This document shows positions 1-8,148 of a stretch of 64,000 nucleotides of DNA, in pieces (the stretch's first letter is position 1; each line of letters begins with the position of its first letter). Under the pieces are notes generated by a model. It worked only from the letters and a program-made list of their open reading frames with translations. It was not told where the DNA came from and ran no database searches. Source of the DNA: Xylophilus sp. GW821-FHT01B05 (lineage in GTDB: Bacteria; Pseudomonadota; Gammaproteobacteria; Burkholderiales; Burkholderiaceae_C); assembly GCA_038961845.1 (NCBI GenBank), contig CP152408.1, positions 2,666,001 through 2,730,000 on the forward strand, given 5' to 3'. Position numbers and translations under genes: made by a program.

Positions 1-753
1 CTGCTCGAATCCATGATGACCGCCAGCGTGGTGGACGAGCTGACCGACACCCCCAGCAACAAGAACCGCGAATGCACCGGCCTGGGCCTGGCGAACATGG
101 CGGCCAGCCTGTTTGGCGGCATTGCCGGCTGCGGAATGATCGGCCAGACCGTGGGCAACGTGAAGTACGGCGGGCGCGGGCGCCTGTCCACGCTGTTTGC
201 CGGCGTCTTCTTGCTGGTGCTGATGGTGCTGCTCAAGCCCTGGGTATCGCAGGTGCCGGTGGTGGCGCTGGTCGCCATCATGGTGATGGTGTCGGCCTCT
301 ACCTTCGATTGGGGCTCGCTGCGCGCGGTGCTGCGGCACCCGCGCACCTCCAGCGTGGTGGTGCTGGGCACGGTGGCGGTCACGCTGGCCACGCACAACC
401 TGGCGGCAGGCGTGGCCGTGGGCGTGCTGCTGTCGGGTGTGTTCTTTACCTTCAAGGTGGCGCGGCTGCTGCAGGTGCGGGCCGAGGATGCTGGCGGCGT
501 GCGCACCTACCGCGTGGCGGGCCAGGTGTTCTTTGCCTCGGCCGACATGTTTGTCGATGCCTTCGACCCGCGCGAGGTGCCGGGCAAAACCGTGCGGCTG
601 GACCTGACCCAGGCGCACTTCTGGGACGTGACTGCGGTAGCGGCTTTTGAGAAAGTGCTGCAGCGCCTGCGCCACCACGGGCTGGCGGTGGAGGTGCTGG
701 GGCTCAATGCCGCCAGCGCTACGCTGATCGACCGGCTGGGCTCGGCGGCGTAG
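1..753 (+). CDS. SulP family anion transporter, C-terminal part (5' end outside window)
   Basis: The reading frame is open from base 1, so the N-terminal half lies upstream of the window. The visible 250 residues hold the last membrane segments of a SulP-type permease (hydrophobic stretches such as VFLLVLMVLLKPWVSQVPVV and VVLGTVAVTLATHNLAAGVA), followed by a cytoplasmic STAS domain over roughly the last 90 residues, including GQVFFASADMFVDAF and the VRLDLTQAHFWDVTAVAAFE segment typical of STAS. SulP proteins move sulfate, bicarbonate or dicarboxylates across the inner membrane; the substrate cannot be read from this fragment. A convergent gene ends 54 bases downstream. Family assignment is firm, substrate unknown. 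Confidence 0.9.
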   Translation: MLESMMTASVVDELTDTPSNKNRECTGLGLANMAASLFGGIAGCGMIGQTVGNVKYGGRGRLSTLFAGVFLLVLMVLLKPWVSQVPVVALVAIMVMVSASTFDWGSLRAVLRHPRTSSVVVLGTVAVTLATHNLAAGVAVGVLLSGVFFTFKVARLLQVRAEDAGGVRTYRVAGQVFFASADMFVDAFDPREVPGKTVRLDLTQAHFWDVTAVAAFEKVLQRLRHHGLAVEVLGLNAASATLIDRLGSAA

Positions 754-807
754 TCAGCGGCGCTTCTTGTAGGCCGTGGCCGCAAAGACCTGGCCCGGAT
801 GGCCTGC

Positions 808-1794
808 TCATGGCCTTGCCTCCTGCCGCGCGCTGGAGGCCAGCGCCTCCGGGTTCACGATGTTCTGCGGCCGCCCAGCGGCAAAGGCATTGATGTTGTC
901 GAAGGCCGTGCCGAAGTAGCGCTCGTAGTTATCGCGCTCCACATAGCCGATGTGCGGCGTGCACAGCGCATTGGGCAGGCCGACCAGCGCATGGCCCTGC
1001 GCGGGCTCGTGTTCGTACACGTCCACCGCGGCAAAGCCGGGGCGGCCGGCGCTGAGCGCGGCGGCCAGCGCACCGTCGGCCACCAGCTCGGCGCGGCTGG
1101 TGTTGACCAGTACCGCAGCGGGGCGCATCAGCGCCAGATCGGCGGCGGTGACCAGGCCACGGGTCTCGGCATTCAGGCGCACGTGCAGGCTGAGCACGTC
1201 GCTTTCAGCGAAGAAGGCCGTGCGCGATGGCGCCACCTCAAAGCCGTCGGCCCGCGCATCAGCGGTGGAGGCCGCTCGGCCCCACACCCACACCTGCATG
1301 CCGAAGGCGCGGCCATAGGCCGCTACCTGCCGGCCAATGCGGCCGTAGCTCCAGACGCCCAGGCGCTGGCCTTGCAACTGCTGGCCCAGGTGGCCCTGCC
1401 ACTGGCCCGCGCGCAGGCGGTTGGCTTCGTCCACCAAGTGTCGGCGGCTGGCCAGCAGCAGGCCCCAGGTCAGCTCGGCCGTGGCGGCGCCGGAGCCGCG
1501 GCCGTCGGCCACCGCCACGCCCCGCGCGGTGCAGGCGGCCAGGTCCACATGGCCGGCCAGCTTGCCGGTCTGGCTGATCAGGCGCAGCCGCGGCAGGCGC
1601 TGCAGCAGTGCGCTGGTGATGGCGGTGCGCTCGCGGGTCAGCACCACGGCGTCGAAGCCGCGCAGGCGCTCGGCCAGCGCGTCGGTGTCGTGCAGCGTGT
1701 CATGGAACACAGTGACCTCGTGGCCGGCCAGCTTGCCGAAGCAGGCAAGGCTGCGCACGCAGTCCTGGTAGTCGTCGGGTATGGCGATGCGCAT
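808..1794 (-). CDS. D-2-hydroxyacid dehydrogenase family protein
   Basis: A 328-residue NAD(P)-dependent oxidoreductase of the D-isomer 2-hydroxyacid dehydrogenase family, expected to interconvert a 2-oxoacid and a D-2-hydroxyacid in the cytoplasm. The catalytic triad is visible: Arg in VNTSRAELVADG, Glu in VDVYEHEP and His in CTPHIGYVERDNYE. The dinucleotide-binding loop reads SYGRIG, so the first glycine of GxGxxG is a serine, a small oddity. I chose the ATG at 1794 because AAGGAG lies 6 bases before it; an in-frame upstream ATG would absorb that ribosome site. The gene sits 11 bases behind a Bug receptor on the same strand, so the two are probably co-transcribed and the receptor may deliver the oxidised or reduced acid. 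Confidence 0.88.
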   Translation of the reverse strand: MRIAIPDDYQDCVRSLACFGKLAGHEVTVFHDTLHDTDALAERLRGFDAVVLTRERTAITSALLQRLPRLRLISQTGKLAGHVDLAACTARGVAVADGRGSGAATAELTWGLLLASRRHLVDEANRLRAGQWQGHLGQQLQGQRLGVWSYGRIGRQVAAYGRAFGMQVWVWGRAASTADARADGFEVAPSRTAFFAESDVLSLHVRLNAETRGLVTAADLALMRPAAVLVNTSRAELVADGALAAALSAGRPGFAAVDVYEHEPAQGHALVGLPNALCTPHIGYVERDNYERYFGTAFDNINAFAAGRPQNIVNPEALASSARQEARP

Positions 1795-1805
1795 GCGCTG
1801 CTCCT

Positions 1806-2831
1806 TCATTCGAGCCGGATGCCGAGCTGGTCCACGGTCTGCTTCCATTGCGCCAGATCGCTGCGTATCAATTGCTGGAATTCTGCGGGCGGCATGCCGC
1901 CGGGCTCTATGCCCTGCATGCGGAAGGTGTCGCGCACCTCAGGCGTTGCCAGTGCGGCCTTGACCTCGGTGTAGAGCCGCTGCACCACCGGCTCGGGCGT
2001 ACCGGCGCGCACCAGCAGGCCGTACCAGGCGTGGATGTCATAGCCGGGGTAGCCCTGTTCGGCGATGGTCGGCACCTGCGGCAAGCCCGGGAAGCGCCGC
2101 GCCGGCGCCACTGCCAGCGCGCGCAGCTTGCCGGCCTGTATCTGTGACAGCGCCGAGCTCATGTCCAGGAACATGTACTGGATCTGCCCACCCAACAGGT
2201 CCTGCACGGCAGGGCCGGCGCCACGGTAGGGCACGTGCGTGGCGCGGATGCCGGCGCGCTCGGCAAACATCGCCCCGGCCAGGTGGGCCGAGGTGCCATT
2301 GCCGGAGGAGCCATAGGCCAGGCTACCCGGCTTGCCCTTGGCCATCGCCACCAGCGCCTGCAGGTCCTTGGCCGGGAAGTCCGGCCGCACCACCAGTGCA
2401 TGCGGAATGAAGCCAACCACCGTGACCGCGCTGAAGTCGCGCAGCGTATCGAAAGGGTAGTTGGGCATCAGTGCCGGATTGGTCACGGCAAGGATGGACG
2501 GGAACGCCAGCGTATAGCCGTCCGCGGGCTGCTTGGCGACTTCCCCCAGGGCGATCACGCCGCCGCCGCCGGGCTTGTTGTCGACGATGACCGGCTGGCC
2601 CAGCGTCTGGCCCAGGCTGCGGCTGATGGCGCGGGCCATCAGGTCGGTCGGGCCACCAGGGGCGAAGGGCACGACGATGCGGATCGACCGGGACGGAAAA
2701 GCCGCAGGCTGCGCAGCCACGGGATGCCAACTGCCCGCTGCCGGCAACAGCGCGGCGGTGGCCCACTGCAGGGCCTGGCGCCGGGACGGCGGGGCGGGCG
2801 CGCACCCGTCGGGATGGGGGCTTGAATGCAT
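1806..2831 (-). CDS. Bug/TctC family tripartite tricarboxylate receptor (periplasmic)
   Basis: A 341-residue periplasmic solute receptor of the Bug family, which binds carboxylates for tripartite tricarboxylate transporters. It has a twin-arginine-like export signal (SRRQALQWATAALLPAAGS), the family hallmark IRIVVPFAPGGPTDLMARAI near residue 50, VIVDNKPGGGGV, and the THVPYRGAGPAVQDLLGGQI segment. No TctA/TctB membrane genes are nearby, which is usual for the expanded Bug families of Comamonadaceae and Bordetella. It is the first gene of a leftward operon with a D-2-hydroxyacid dehydrogenase, and a perfect palindrome lies 116 bases upstream of its start. The ligand is unknown. Confidence 0.92.
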   Translation of the reverse strand: MHSSPHPDGCAPAPPSRRQALQWATAALLPAAGSWHPVAAQPAAFPSRSIRIVVPFAPGGPTDLMARAISRSLGQTLGQPVIVDNKPGGGGVIALGEVAKQPADGYTLAFPSILAVTNPALMPNYPFDTLRDFSAVTVVGFIPHALVVRPDFPAKDLQALVAMAKGKPGSLAYGSSGNGTSAHLAGAMFAERAGIRATHVPYRGAGPAVQDLLGGQIQYMFLDMSSALSQIQAGKLRALAVAPARRFPGLPQVPTIAEQGYPGYDIHAWYGLLVRAGTPEPVVQRLYTEVKAALATPEVRDTFRMQGIEPGGMPPAEFQQLIRSDLAQWKQTVDQLGIRLE

Positions 2832-2946
2832 GGTTTTGTCTCCAGGGTTTTGTGGCCCGGCATGGCTTGGCCTACTGGCGGGGGCCAGTGGCGGGCATCG
2901 ATTTGTGCTTTCAGCTTATGCGAGATATTGCGCGCTGTCGCCACGC

Positions 2947-2967
2947 CATTTCCACACAGTGGAAATG
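2947..2967. promoter_or_regulatory. Perfect palindrome, candidate operator of the Bug/dehydrogenase operon
   Basis: CATTTCCAC-ACA-GTGGAAATG: two perfect 9-base arms with a 3-base centre, in the intergenic stretch between the LysR gene end and the Bug receptor start. The TTTCCAC-N3-GTGGAAA form resembles operators I associate with IclR-family regulators, but no such regulator is encoded in the window, so the cognate protein is unknown. Confidence 0.5.
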
Positions 2968-3008
2968 AAACCCAGGAGCGGCGCGGTGGCCTGGGCGCCG
3001 GGCGTCGT

Positions 3009-3938
3009 TCAGCCGCGTTTCTTGCGGCGTTGCGGCGCTGCCGGAGCGCTCTGGCCCCAGGCGCAGACCAGGTCCACCAGGGCCTGCGCATAAGAGGGCA
3101 GGGCGGCGCGGTCGCGTACCAGCAGGTAGCGCTCGCGCACGCACCAGGCGTCGGTCAACGGCACCAGCGCCAGTTGCATCGCCTGCTGGTTGCGCAGCGC
3201 GGCCGACTCAGGCACCACGCCCACGCCGACACCGCTGCCGATCATGCGGCACATGGCGTCGAAGCTGCCCAGCTGCACGCGCAGCTTGAGCGGCCGGCCC
3301 AGGCGCTCCACCACCTGGTGCAAAAAAGCCTGCAAGGTGCTGCCCTGCACCATGCCCACGGCGTCTTCGTCCAGCGTGTCGGCAAAGGCGATGCTGCTGC
3401 GCTGCGCCAGCGGGTGCTTGCGTGCCGTGACCAGCACCAGCCGGTCGGTGCTGAAGTGGATGGACTGCAGGCCCTGGGTATCGGTTTCACCGGCGACGAT
3501 GCCGATATCCGCCTGGCCGCTGCGCACGCCCTGCGGTATCAGTGCGTTCGGTTTTTCAAGAAGGTCGATGTTGACGCGCGGGTGCGCCGCCAAAAAACCC
3601 GGCAGCAGGCCGGGCAGGATGTCGCTCACCGCCGTGGTGTTGGCCTGCACCCGCAGGTGGCCTTGCAGGCCGGCGCTGTACTCGCGCAGGTCGTCGCGCA
3701 GTTGGTGCGTTTGCTGCAGCAGCAGGCGTGCGTGGTGCAGAAAGGCCTCGCCCGCAGGTGTCAGGCGCACGCCGCGTGCCAGGCGCTGGAACAGGGGCAG
3801 GCCGGCTTGTTCTTCCAGCGCCTTGATGCGCGCGCTGGCGGCGGCCAGCGACAGGTGCTGCAGCGCGGCGGCGCGGGTCAGGTTGCCTTCTTCTGCGGTG
3901 CGCAGAAAAAGCCGCAAGTCGGTCAGGTCGAAATGCAT
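3009..3938 (-). CDS. LysR family transcriptional regulator
   Basis: A 309-residue LysR-type regulator: N-terminal winged helix-turn-helix over residues 1-60 (GNLTRAAALQHLSLAAASAR then IKALEEQAGLPLFQR) and a periplasmic-binding-protein-like effector domain. It is divergent from the hydratase/CoA-transferase operon that starts at 4028 and is the obvious candidate regulator of it. I chose the ATG at 3938, which gives the usual short lead (MHFDLTDLRLF). An upstream in-frame ATG at 3959 has a weak AAGAAAG ribosome site, but it lies inside a perfect palindrome that looks like the regulator's own binding site. The inducer is probably a CoA ester or acid of the neighbouring pathway; that is inference. 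Confidence 0.88.
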   Translation of the reverse strand: MHFDLTDLRLFLRTAEEGNLTRAAALQHLSLAAASARIKALEEQAGLPLFQRLARGVRLTPAGEAFLHHARLLLQQTHQLRDDLREYSAGLQGHLRVQANTTAVSDILPGLLPGFLAAHPRVNIDLLEKPNALIPQGVRSGQADIGIVAGETDTQGLQSIHFSTDRLVLVTARKHPLAQRSSIAFADTLDEDAVGMVQGSTLQAFLHQVVERLGRPLKLRVQLGSFDAMCRMIGSGVGVGVVPESAALRNQQAMQLALVPLTDAWCVRERYLLVRDRAALPSYAQALVDLVCAWGQSAPAAPQRRKKRG

Positions 3939-3950
3939 GGCGGGGTGAGA

Positions 3951-3967
3951 CTTCGGCATAACCGAAG
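3951..3967. promoter_or_regulatory. Palindromic LysR-type box (T-N11-A)
   Basis: CTTCGG-CATAA-CCGAAG is a perfect inverted repeat that contains a T-N11-A core. It lies in the divergent interval between the LysR gene and the hydratase gene, 61-77 bases before the hydratase start codon. A second perfect repeat (GGCGCT-TTC-AGCGCC, 3998-4012) is closer to that gene. Binding by the adjacent LysR protein is inferred from position and form. Confidence 0.5.
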
Positions 3968-4027
3968 GCTTTCTTGCAAATAGGCAGATTGTGCCCGGGC
4001 GCTTTCAGCGCCAAAGTGGGCCCATCC

Positions 4028-4903
4028 ATGAGCACACCACTGACACCCCAAGACTTGGCCCATCTGCAATCCTGGCAGGGCCGCAGCGAGAGCGAACACG
4101 ACAGCATCACCGCCGCCCCGGTGCGCGCGCTGTCGGCCACGCTGGACCGCGACGACGTCGCACCCACGGCCGGCACACCACTGCCGCCGCTGTGGCACTG
4201 GCTGTACTTTCTGCCGCAACACCGCCAGTCTGAACTGGGCCCCGACGGCCATGCGCAGCGCGGCGGCTTTTTGCCACCGGTGCCGCTGCCGCGCCGCATG
4301 TGGGCCGGCGGCCGCTTGGCTTGGGAGCCGGGCAACACGCTGCAGGTGGGCGATGCGGCCGAGCGCCGCTCCACCATTGCCTCGGTCGCGCACAAGGCCG
4401 GCCGCAGCGGCGAGCTGGTGTTTGTGCTGGTGCGCCACGCCCTCCACAACGCGCGCGGCCTGGCGCTGACAGAAGAGCACGACATCGTCTACCGCGCCGC
4501 GCCTGCACCGGGCGATGCGGCGCCCGTGCCCACGCCCGCCCCGCAAGACGCCGCCTTCAGCCGCCGCATCGTGCCGGACGCAACCCTGCTGTTTCGCTAT
4601 TCCGCGCTGACCTTCAACGGCCACCGCATCCACTACGACCGCAGCTACGTGACCGAGGTCGAAGGCTACCCGGGCTTGATCGTGCACGGCCCGCTGATCG
4701 CCACGTTGTTGATCGATCTGCTGCGCCGCGAGATGCCTGGTGCAACCGTGGCGCGCTTTGAGTTCCGCGCCGTGCGCCCAACCTTCGACACCGCGCCCTT
4801 CCGCGTGCACGGCCGGCCCGACGCTGATGGCCGCACCGTGCACCTGTGGGCCGAAGACGCCGACGGCTGGCTGACCATGCAGGCCACCGCCACCCTCGGC
4901 TAA
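4028..4903 (+). CDS. FAS1-like/HTD2-type hydratase-dehydratase, likely mesaconyl-C4-CoA hydratase-like
   Basis: A 291-residue hot-dog-fold enzyme of the FAS1-like dehydratase/HTD2 group. The C-terminal half carries the motif FRYSALTFNGHRIHYDRSYV (about residues 187-206) with the His and Asp expected at the active site, followed by GYPGLIVHGPL. The closest characterised relatives I can name are the mesaconyl-C4-CoA hydratase of the 3-hydroxypropionate bicycle and itaconyl-CoA hydratases, which add water to a C5 unsaturated dicarboxyl-CoA to give citramalyl-CoA. It heads a tight rightward operon (4-base gap to the next gene) with an acyl-CoA dehydrogenase, a CoA-transferase and a CitE-type lyase, which supports that role. 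The family is clear; the precise substrate is inferred. Confidence 0.82.
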   Translation: MSTPLTPQDLAHLQSWQGRSESEHDSITAAPVRALSATLDRDDVAPTAGTPLPPLWHWLYFLPQHRQSELGPDGHAQRGGFLPPVPLPRRMWAGGRLAWEPGNTLQVGDAAERRSTIASVAHKAGRSGELVFVLVRHALHNARGLALTEEHDIVYRAAPAPGDAAPVPTPAPQDAAFSRRIVPDATLLFRYSALTFNGHRIHYDRSYVTEVEGYPGLIVHGPLIATLLIDLLRREMPGATVARFEFRAVRPTFDTAPFRVHGRPDADGRTVHLWAEDADGWLTMQATATLG

Positions 4904-4907
4904 ATCG

Positions 4908-6077
4908 ATGAAGACCCAGATCCCCACCCCCGACGCCTACCAGGACATGCGCGAGGCGCTGCGTGCGCTGTGCGGCAGCTTTGACTCCGCCTATTGGCAG
5001 CAGATCGACCATGCGCGCGGCTACCCCGAGGCCTTCGTCAAGGCGCTGACCGAAGCCGGCTGGCTGGCCGCGCTGATCCCGGCCGAGTACGGCGGCTCTG
5101 GCCTGGGCCTGGCCGAGGCCTCGGTCATCATGGAAGAGATCAACCTCTCTGGCGGCAACGCCGGCTCGTGCCACGGCCAGATGTACAACATGGGCACGCT
5201 GCTGCGCCATGGCAGCGCGGCGCAGAAGCAGCAGTACCTGCCCAGGATCGCGACTGGCGAGCTGCGCCTGCAGACCATGGCCGTGACCGAGCCCAGCACC
5301 GGCACCGACACCACCCAGCTCAAGACCACGGCCGTGAGGCAAGGCGACCGCTATGTGGTCAATGGCCAGAAGGTGTGGATATCGCGCATCCAGCACTCGG
5401 ACCTGATGATTCTGTTGGCGCGCACCACGCCGCTGGCGCAGGTCAAGAAAAAGTCCGAGGGCATGTCGATCTTCATCGTCGACCTGAAGGCCGCCATCGG
5501 CCATGGCATGACGGTGCGGCCCATCCAGAACATGGTCAACCACGAGACCAATGAAGTCTTCTTCGACAAGCTCGAGATCCCGGCAGAGAACCTGATTGGC
5601 GAAGAGGGCCAGGGCTTCAAGTACATCCTCGATGGGCTCAACGCCGAGCGCACGTTGATCGCGGCCGAATGCATAGGCGACGCCTACTGGTTCATCGACC
5701 GCGCGCGGCGCTATGCGGGCGAGCGCCAGGTGTTTGGCCGCGCCATCGGGCAGAACCAGGGCATTCAGTTCCCTATTGCCGCCGACTACATCGAGACGGA
5801 GGCCGCCAACCTCATGCGCTTCAAGGCCTGCGCGCTGTTCGACGCCGGCCAGCCCTGCGGCGCCGAGGCCAACATGGCCAAGTACCTGGCCGCCAAGGCC
5901 AGCTGGGAGGCCGCCAACAACTGCCTGCAGACCCACGGCGGCTTTGGCTTTGCCTGCGAATACGACGTGGAGCGCAAGTTCCGCGAAACCCGGCTCTACC
6001 AGGTGGCGCCGATCTCCACCAACCTGATCTATTCCTACGTGGCCGAGCACCTGCTGGGCCTACCCAGATCGTTCTGA
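4908..6077 (+). CDS. Acyl-CoA dehydrogenase family protein
   Basis: A 389-residue FAD-dependent acyl-CoA dehydrogenase of normal family length. FAD/substrate motifs include MAVTEPSTGTDTTQLKTTAV and YVVNGQKVWIS; the C-terminal helical domain has FGRAIGQNQGIQFPIAADY and NCLQTHGGFGFACEYDVER. The catalytic base position used by medium-chain enzymes (IYEGT) is replaced here by LYQVAP, while a glutamate is present in LNAERT, the position used by isovaleryl- and long-chain acyl-CoA dehydrogenases. This suggests a branched acyl substrate, consistent with methylsuccinyl-CoA to mesaconyl-CoA oxidation in this operon. An ETF partner is not in the window. Starts 4 bases after the hydratase gene. Confidence 0.9.
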   Translation: MKTQIPTPDAYQDMREALRALCGSFDSAYWQQIDHARGYPEAFVKALTEAGWLAALIPAEYGGSGLGLAEASVIMEEINLSGGNAGSCHGQMYNMGTLLRHGSAAQKQQYLPRIATGELRLQTMAVTEPSTGTDTTQLKTTAVRQGDRYVVNGQKVWISRIQHSDLMILLARTTPLAQVKKKSEGMSIFIVDLKAAIGHGMTVRPIQNMVNHETNEVFFDKLEIPAENLIGEEGQGFKYILDGLNAERTLIAAECIGDAYWFIDRARRYAGERQVFGRAIGQNQGIQFPIAADYIETEAANLMRFKACALFDAGQPCGAEANMAKYLAAKASWEAANNCLQTHGGFGFACEYDVERKFRETRLYQVAPISTNLIYSYVAEHLLGLPRSF

Positions 6078-6084
6078 GGCTGCC

Positions 6085-7266
6085 ATGACTAGACCCTTGG
6101 ACGGCATCACCGTCATCTCGCTGGAACACGCCATTGCCGCACCTTTCTGCACGCGCCAACTGGCCGACCTGGGCGCGCGCGTGGTCAAGGTCGAGCGCCC
6201 CGGCGCGGGCGACTTTGCCCGCGCCTATGACCAGCGCGTAGAGGGCGAGGCCTCGCACTTCGTCTGGGTCAACCGCTCCAAGGAAAGCCTCACGCTGGAC
6301 CTGAAGCAGCCTGCGGCGCTGGCCGTGCTGCAAGAGCTGGTGGCCGGCGCCGACGTGCTGGTGCAGAACCTGGCGCCGGGCGCTGCCGCGCGCATGGGGC
6401 TGGGGGCAGACGTGCTGCGCGCGCAGTACCCACGCCTCATCGTCTGCGACATATCGGGCTATGGCGAAGACGGCCCCTACCGCGACAAGAAGGCCTATGA
6501 CCTGCTGATCCAGAGCGAGGCCGGTTTCTTGAGCGTGACCGGCACGGCCGACGAGCCCACCAAGTCGGGCAACTCGATTGCCGACATCGCCGCCGGCATG
6601 TATGCCTACAGCAGCATCCTGGCGGCGCTGCTGCAGCGCGGCAAGACCGGGCAGGGCGCGCACATCGACGTGTCCATGCTGGAGTCATTGGCCGAGTGGA
6701 TGGGCTACCCCATGTACTACGCCTACGGCGGCGCACCGCCGCCGCCGCGCGCCGGCGCGGCGCATTCCACCATCTACCCCTATGGCCCGTTCCCGGCCGG
6801 TGATGGCGGCACGGTGATGCTGGGCCTGCAGAACGAGCGCGAGTGGCAGTCTTTTTGCGCCGTGGTGCTGGAGCAGCCCACGCTGGCGGCCGACCCGCGC
6901 TTTGATGCCAACGCCAAACGCAACGCCAACCGCGAGGCGCTGAAGGCCATCATCCACAACAGCTTTGGCGCGCTGAGCACAGAGCAGGTGCTGGCACGGC
7001 TCGATGCCGCGCAGATCGCCAATGCGCGCATGAACGACATGGCTGGGCTCTGGGCCCACCCGCAACTGCAGGCGCGCGGGCGCTGGCGCACGGTGGGTTC
7101 GCCGGCGGGCGATATCCCGGCGCTGCTGCCGCCGGGGCGCAACAGCAGCTTTGACTACCGCATGGAAGCCATTCCGGCCGTGGGCCAGCACACCGAGGCC
7201 ATTCTTCAATCACTCGGCCGCAACGCGGCCGACATTGCGGCGCTACGCACCGCGCAAGCCATCTGA
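6085..7266 (+). CDS. CaiB/BaiF (class III) CoA-transferase
   Basis: A 393-residue class III CoA-transferase. The N-terminal part has the family signature VISLEHAIAAPFCTRQLADLGA and VVKVERPGAGDFAR; the catalytic aspartate is in AYDLLIQSEAGFLSVTG; HIDVSMLESLAEWM follows. These enzymes move CoA between organic acids through an aspartyl-CoA thioester. In this operon it should activate the incoming dicarboxylate, or shift CoA between carboxyl groups like the mesaconyl-CoA C1-C4 transferase. It begins 7 bases after the acyl-CoA dehydrogenase stop and is followed with one base gap by the lyase gene. Confidence 0.92.
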   Translation: MTRPLDGITVISLEHAIAAPFCTRQLADLGARVVKVERPGAGDFARAYDQRVEGEASHFVWVNRSKESLTLDLKQPAALAVLQELVAGADVLVQNLAPGAAARMGLGADVLRAQYPRLIVCDISGYGEDGPYRDKKAYDLLIQSEAGFLSVTGTADEPTKSGNSIADIAAGMYAYSSILAALLQRGKTGQGAHIDVSMLESLAEWMGYPMYYAYGGAPPPPRAGAAHSTIYPYGPFPAGDGGTVMLGLQNEREWQSFCAVVLEQPTLAADPRFDANAKRNANREALKAIIHNSFGALSTEQVLARLDAAQIANARMNDMAGLWAHPQLQARGRWRTVGSPAGDIPALLPPGRNSSFDYRMEAIPAVGQHTEAILQSLGRNAADIAALRTAQAI

Positions 7267-7267
7267 T

Positions 7268-8122
7268 ATGCCGTCCTTGTCCGTATTGGCGCTTGCGCGC
7301 TCCTTCCTCTTCGTACCTGCCGACCGTCCCGAGCGCCTGGCGCGCGCGCTGGCCTCTGGCGCCGGCGCGGTGATCGTGGATCTGGAAGACGCCGTGGCGC
7401 CCGATCAAAAAGAAGCCGCACGCCTAGCCCTGGCCCAAGGCTTTGGCGCGCTCACCAGCGCTGAACGCGCGCGGCTGCTGGTGCGCATCAACGCTGCCGG
7501 CACGCCCTGGCATGCGGCCGACCTTGCGCTGCTGGGCACGCTGGCCGCGCAAGGCCTGGGCGGCGTGATGCTGCCCAAGTCGGAAGACCCGGCCGACCTG
7601 CAGCGCTTGGCCCAGGCCGTGGGCCCGGCCTGCGGCTTGCTGCCGCTGATTGAATCTGGCGCCGGCCTGGACGCGCTCGATGCGCTGGCCGCCTGCCCGC
7701 AGGTGCTGCGCCTGGCCTTTGGCCACCTGGACTTTCAGGCCGACCTGGGCCTGGCCTGCGAGGCGGACGAGGCCGAGCTGCTGCCGGTGCGCCTGGCCCT
7801 GGTGCAGGCCACGCGCCGCGCCGGGCTGGCGCCGCCGGTCGATGGCGTCACCACCGCGCTGGGCGATGGCGCGCGCCTGGCCGCTGATGTGGCCCGCGCC
7901 AAGCGCGGCGGCTTTGGCGCCAAGCTGTGCATACACCCGAGCCAGATCGCCGTGGTCGAGGCCGCATTCGCGCCAAGCGCTGAAGAGCTGCAATGGGCGC
8001 GCCGCGTGCGCGAAGGCATGCAGGCTGCGGGCGGTGGCGTGTTCCGGCTCGACGGCCGCATGGTGGACGCGCCAGTGCTGCGCCTGGCCGAACGCCTGCT
8101 GGCTGCCGGCCAGCCGCCATAA
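7268..8122 (+). CDS. HpcH/HpaI aldolase / CitE-type CoA-ester lyase, likely citramalyl-CoA lyase
   Basis: A 284-residue TIM-barrel lyase of the CitE/malyl-CoA lyase family. Visible motifs: RSFLFVPADRPERLARALAS at the N-terminus, AVIVDLEDAVAPDQK, the metal-binding glutamate in LLPLIESGAGLDAL, FGHLDFQADLG with the second metal ligand, and KLCIHPSQIAVVEAAF. Members cleave 3-hydroxyacyl-CoAs into acetyl-CoA or propionyl-CoA plus a 2-oxoacid. After a C5 hydratase the natural reaction is citramalyl-CoA to acetyl-CoA plus pyruvate; a beta-methylmalyl-CoA or malyl-CoA specificity cannot be excluded. The ATG at 7268 is 1 base after the preceding stop codon. Confidence 0.88.
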   Translation: MPSLSVLALARSFLFVPADRPERLARALASGAGAVIVDLEDAVAPDQKEAARLALAQGFGALTSAERARLLVRINAAGTPWHAADLALLGTLAAQGLGGVMLPKSEDPADLQRLAQAVGPACGLLPLIESGAGLDALDALAACPQVLRLAFGHLDFQADLGLACEADEAELLPVRLALVQATRRAGLAPPVDGVTTALGDGARLAADVARAKRGGFGAKLCIHPSQIAVVEAAFAPSAEELQWARRVREGMQAAGGGVFRLDGRMVDAPVLRLAERLLAAGQPP

Positions 8123-8148
8123 AGAGATCACAACGAAGGAGACAAACC

